From Nitrospiraceae bacterium UBA6905 (GTDB taxonomy: Bacteria; Nitrospirota; Thermodesulfovibrionia; Thermodesulfovibrionales; UBA6898), in assembly GCA_002451165.1 (NCBI GenBank), contig DKBH01000013.1, positions 1-13,868 on the forward strand: DNA of 13,868 nt, written 5' to 3'. Below are positions 13,434 to 13,868 of the stretch, piece after piece. How positions within the stretch are numbered: position 1 is the stretch's first letter; each line of letters opens with the position of its first letter. Position numbers and translations under genes: made by a program. The notes below the pieces were generated by a model. The model did no database searches and had not been told where the DNA came from. It worked only from the letters and a program-made list of their open reading frames with translations.

Positions 13434-13868
13434 TCAAAACTTCGTATGGTACTCCTTTACTTTTTCGGCGAAGGCCTTGCCGAACTCATAACATGCGGTG
13501 TCATCGTCCGCTGAAGGACGGTACTGGACCTGCACGCCCGGTTCAACGATCTCCAGCCCCATGCGCTTGAACTCTTCATATGCCTCCTTCACAGCTCCGC
13601 CGCCCCAGCCATAGCTGCCGAATGCGCCGGTGATGCGGTTCTTCGGCCTGAGACCGCGCAGGTGAGTAAGGTACTCAGCAACGGAAGGGAACATGATGTT
13701 GTTCAGGGTCGGCGTGCCCACGAGACAGCCGCGCGATTTCCAAAACTCCTTGATGGCGACGCTCATGGGGGTCGCCCTGAGTTTGATGATCTTACAATCC
13801 ACACCTGCATCCTGGATCCCCTGCATGATGGGATAGGTCATATGTTCCGTGCTGTGCCACATGGTGTC
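13434..13868 (-). CDS. Flavodiiron protein (FprA/ROO family), C-terminal flavodoxin domain, cut by window edge
   Basis: The visible 145 residues are the FMN-binding flavodoxin-like domain. DTMWHSTEHM at the window edge is the phosphate-binding loop, SRGCLVGTPTLNN the second loop, and GAFGSYGWGGGAVKEA the third. The frame stays open to the window end, so the N-terminal metallo-beta-lactamase-like di-iron domain should lie beyond it. Flavodiiron proteins reduce NO to N2O or O2 to water in the cytoplasm of anaerobes. The octaheme cytochrome gene starts 33 bp downstream in the same direction, suggesting one operon for nitrosative or oxidative stress. Whether NO or O2 is the preferred substrate cannot be told from this half. 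Confidence 0.92.
   Translation of the reverse strand, partial: DTMWHSTEHMTYPIMQGIQDAGVDCKIIKLRATPMSVAIKEFWKSRGCLVGTPTLNNIMFPSVAEYLTHLRGLRPKNRITGAFGSYGWGGGAVKEAYEEFKRMGLEIVEPGVQVQYRPSADDDTACYEFGKAFAEKVKEYHTKF

Noticed and set aside
1..13868. CRISPR arrays, tRNA or rRNA genes, insertion sequences
   Set aside because: No regularly spaced repeats, cloverleaf-like segments, rRNA signatures or transposase frames were seen.

Overview
The window looks like a chromosomal stretch of a Gram-negative, probably anaerobic bacterium. A lipid A-type acyltransferase implies an LPS-bearing outer membrane. A flavodiiron protein, an octaheme c-type cytochrome and a split YeeE/YedE sulfur transporter point to anaerobic nitrogen and sulfur redox chemistry. 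The gene order ilvC-psd-pssA-leuA is what I would expect in Nitrospirota or former Deltaproteobacteria. The phylum is an inference; nothing here is diagnostic.

Left end (1-1160): an attC-like inverted repeat ends in the integron core GTTGGGC. About 20 bp later starts a small class I SAM-dependent methyltransferase gene whose stop codon lies in a second TAACGC-type boundary. This reads as an integron gene cassette, possibly the last one of an array or an orphan. It is followed by about 280 bp with no gene, ending in a degenerate heptamer tandem repeat just before folK.

Centre-left (1168-5879, + strand): folK (folate), then ilvC (branched-chain amino acids), psd and pssA (phosphatidylethanolamine synthesis) and leuA (leucine). 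psd/pssA and pssA/leuA overlap by 4 nt, so these are translationally coupled. A possible 14-codon leader ORF overlaps the psd start, and psd has an unusual Ser-Ser at its self-cleavage site.

Centre (5880-9417, + strand): a 224-bp gap with two strong hairpins, then a LonB/LonC-like S16 protease with an intact Ser-Lys dyad but non-canonical ATPase motifs. It overlaps by 4 nt a LpxL/HtrB-type lipid A acyltransferase gene. A short convergent gap with a weak terminator candidate separates these from the minus-strand genes.

Right half (9565-13868, - strand): read in the direction of transcription, the genes are a flavodiiron protein (cut by the window edge), an exported octaheme cytochrome of the hydroxylamine oxidoreductase (HAO) type, and a radical SAM/SPASM protein. 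The gaps between them are 33 bp each, so they are probably one operon. After 195 bp with a promoter and direct-repeat candidate come two halves of a YeeE/YedE transporter that overlap by 4 nt. The most interesting possibility is that the flavodiiron-octaheme-radical SAM trio is a nitrogen-oxide detoxification or respiration unit with a dedicated radical-SAM maturase.
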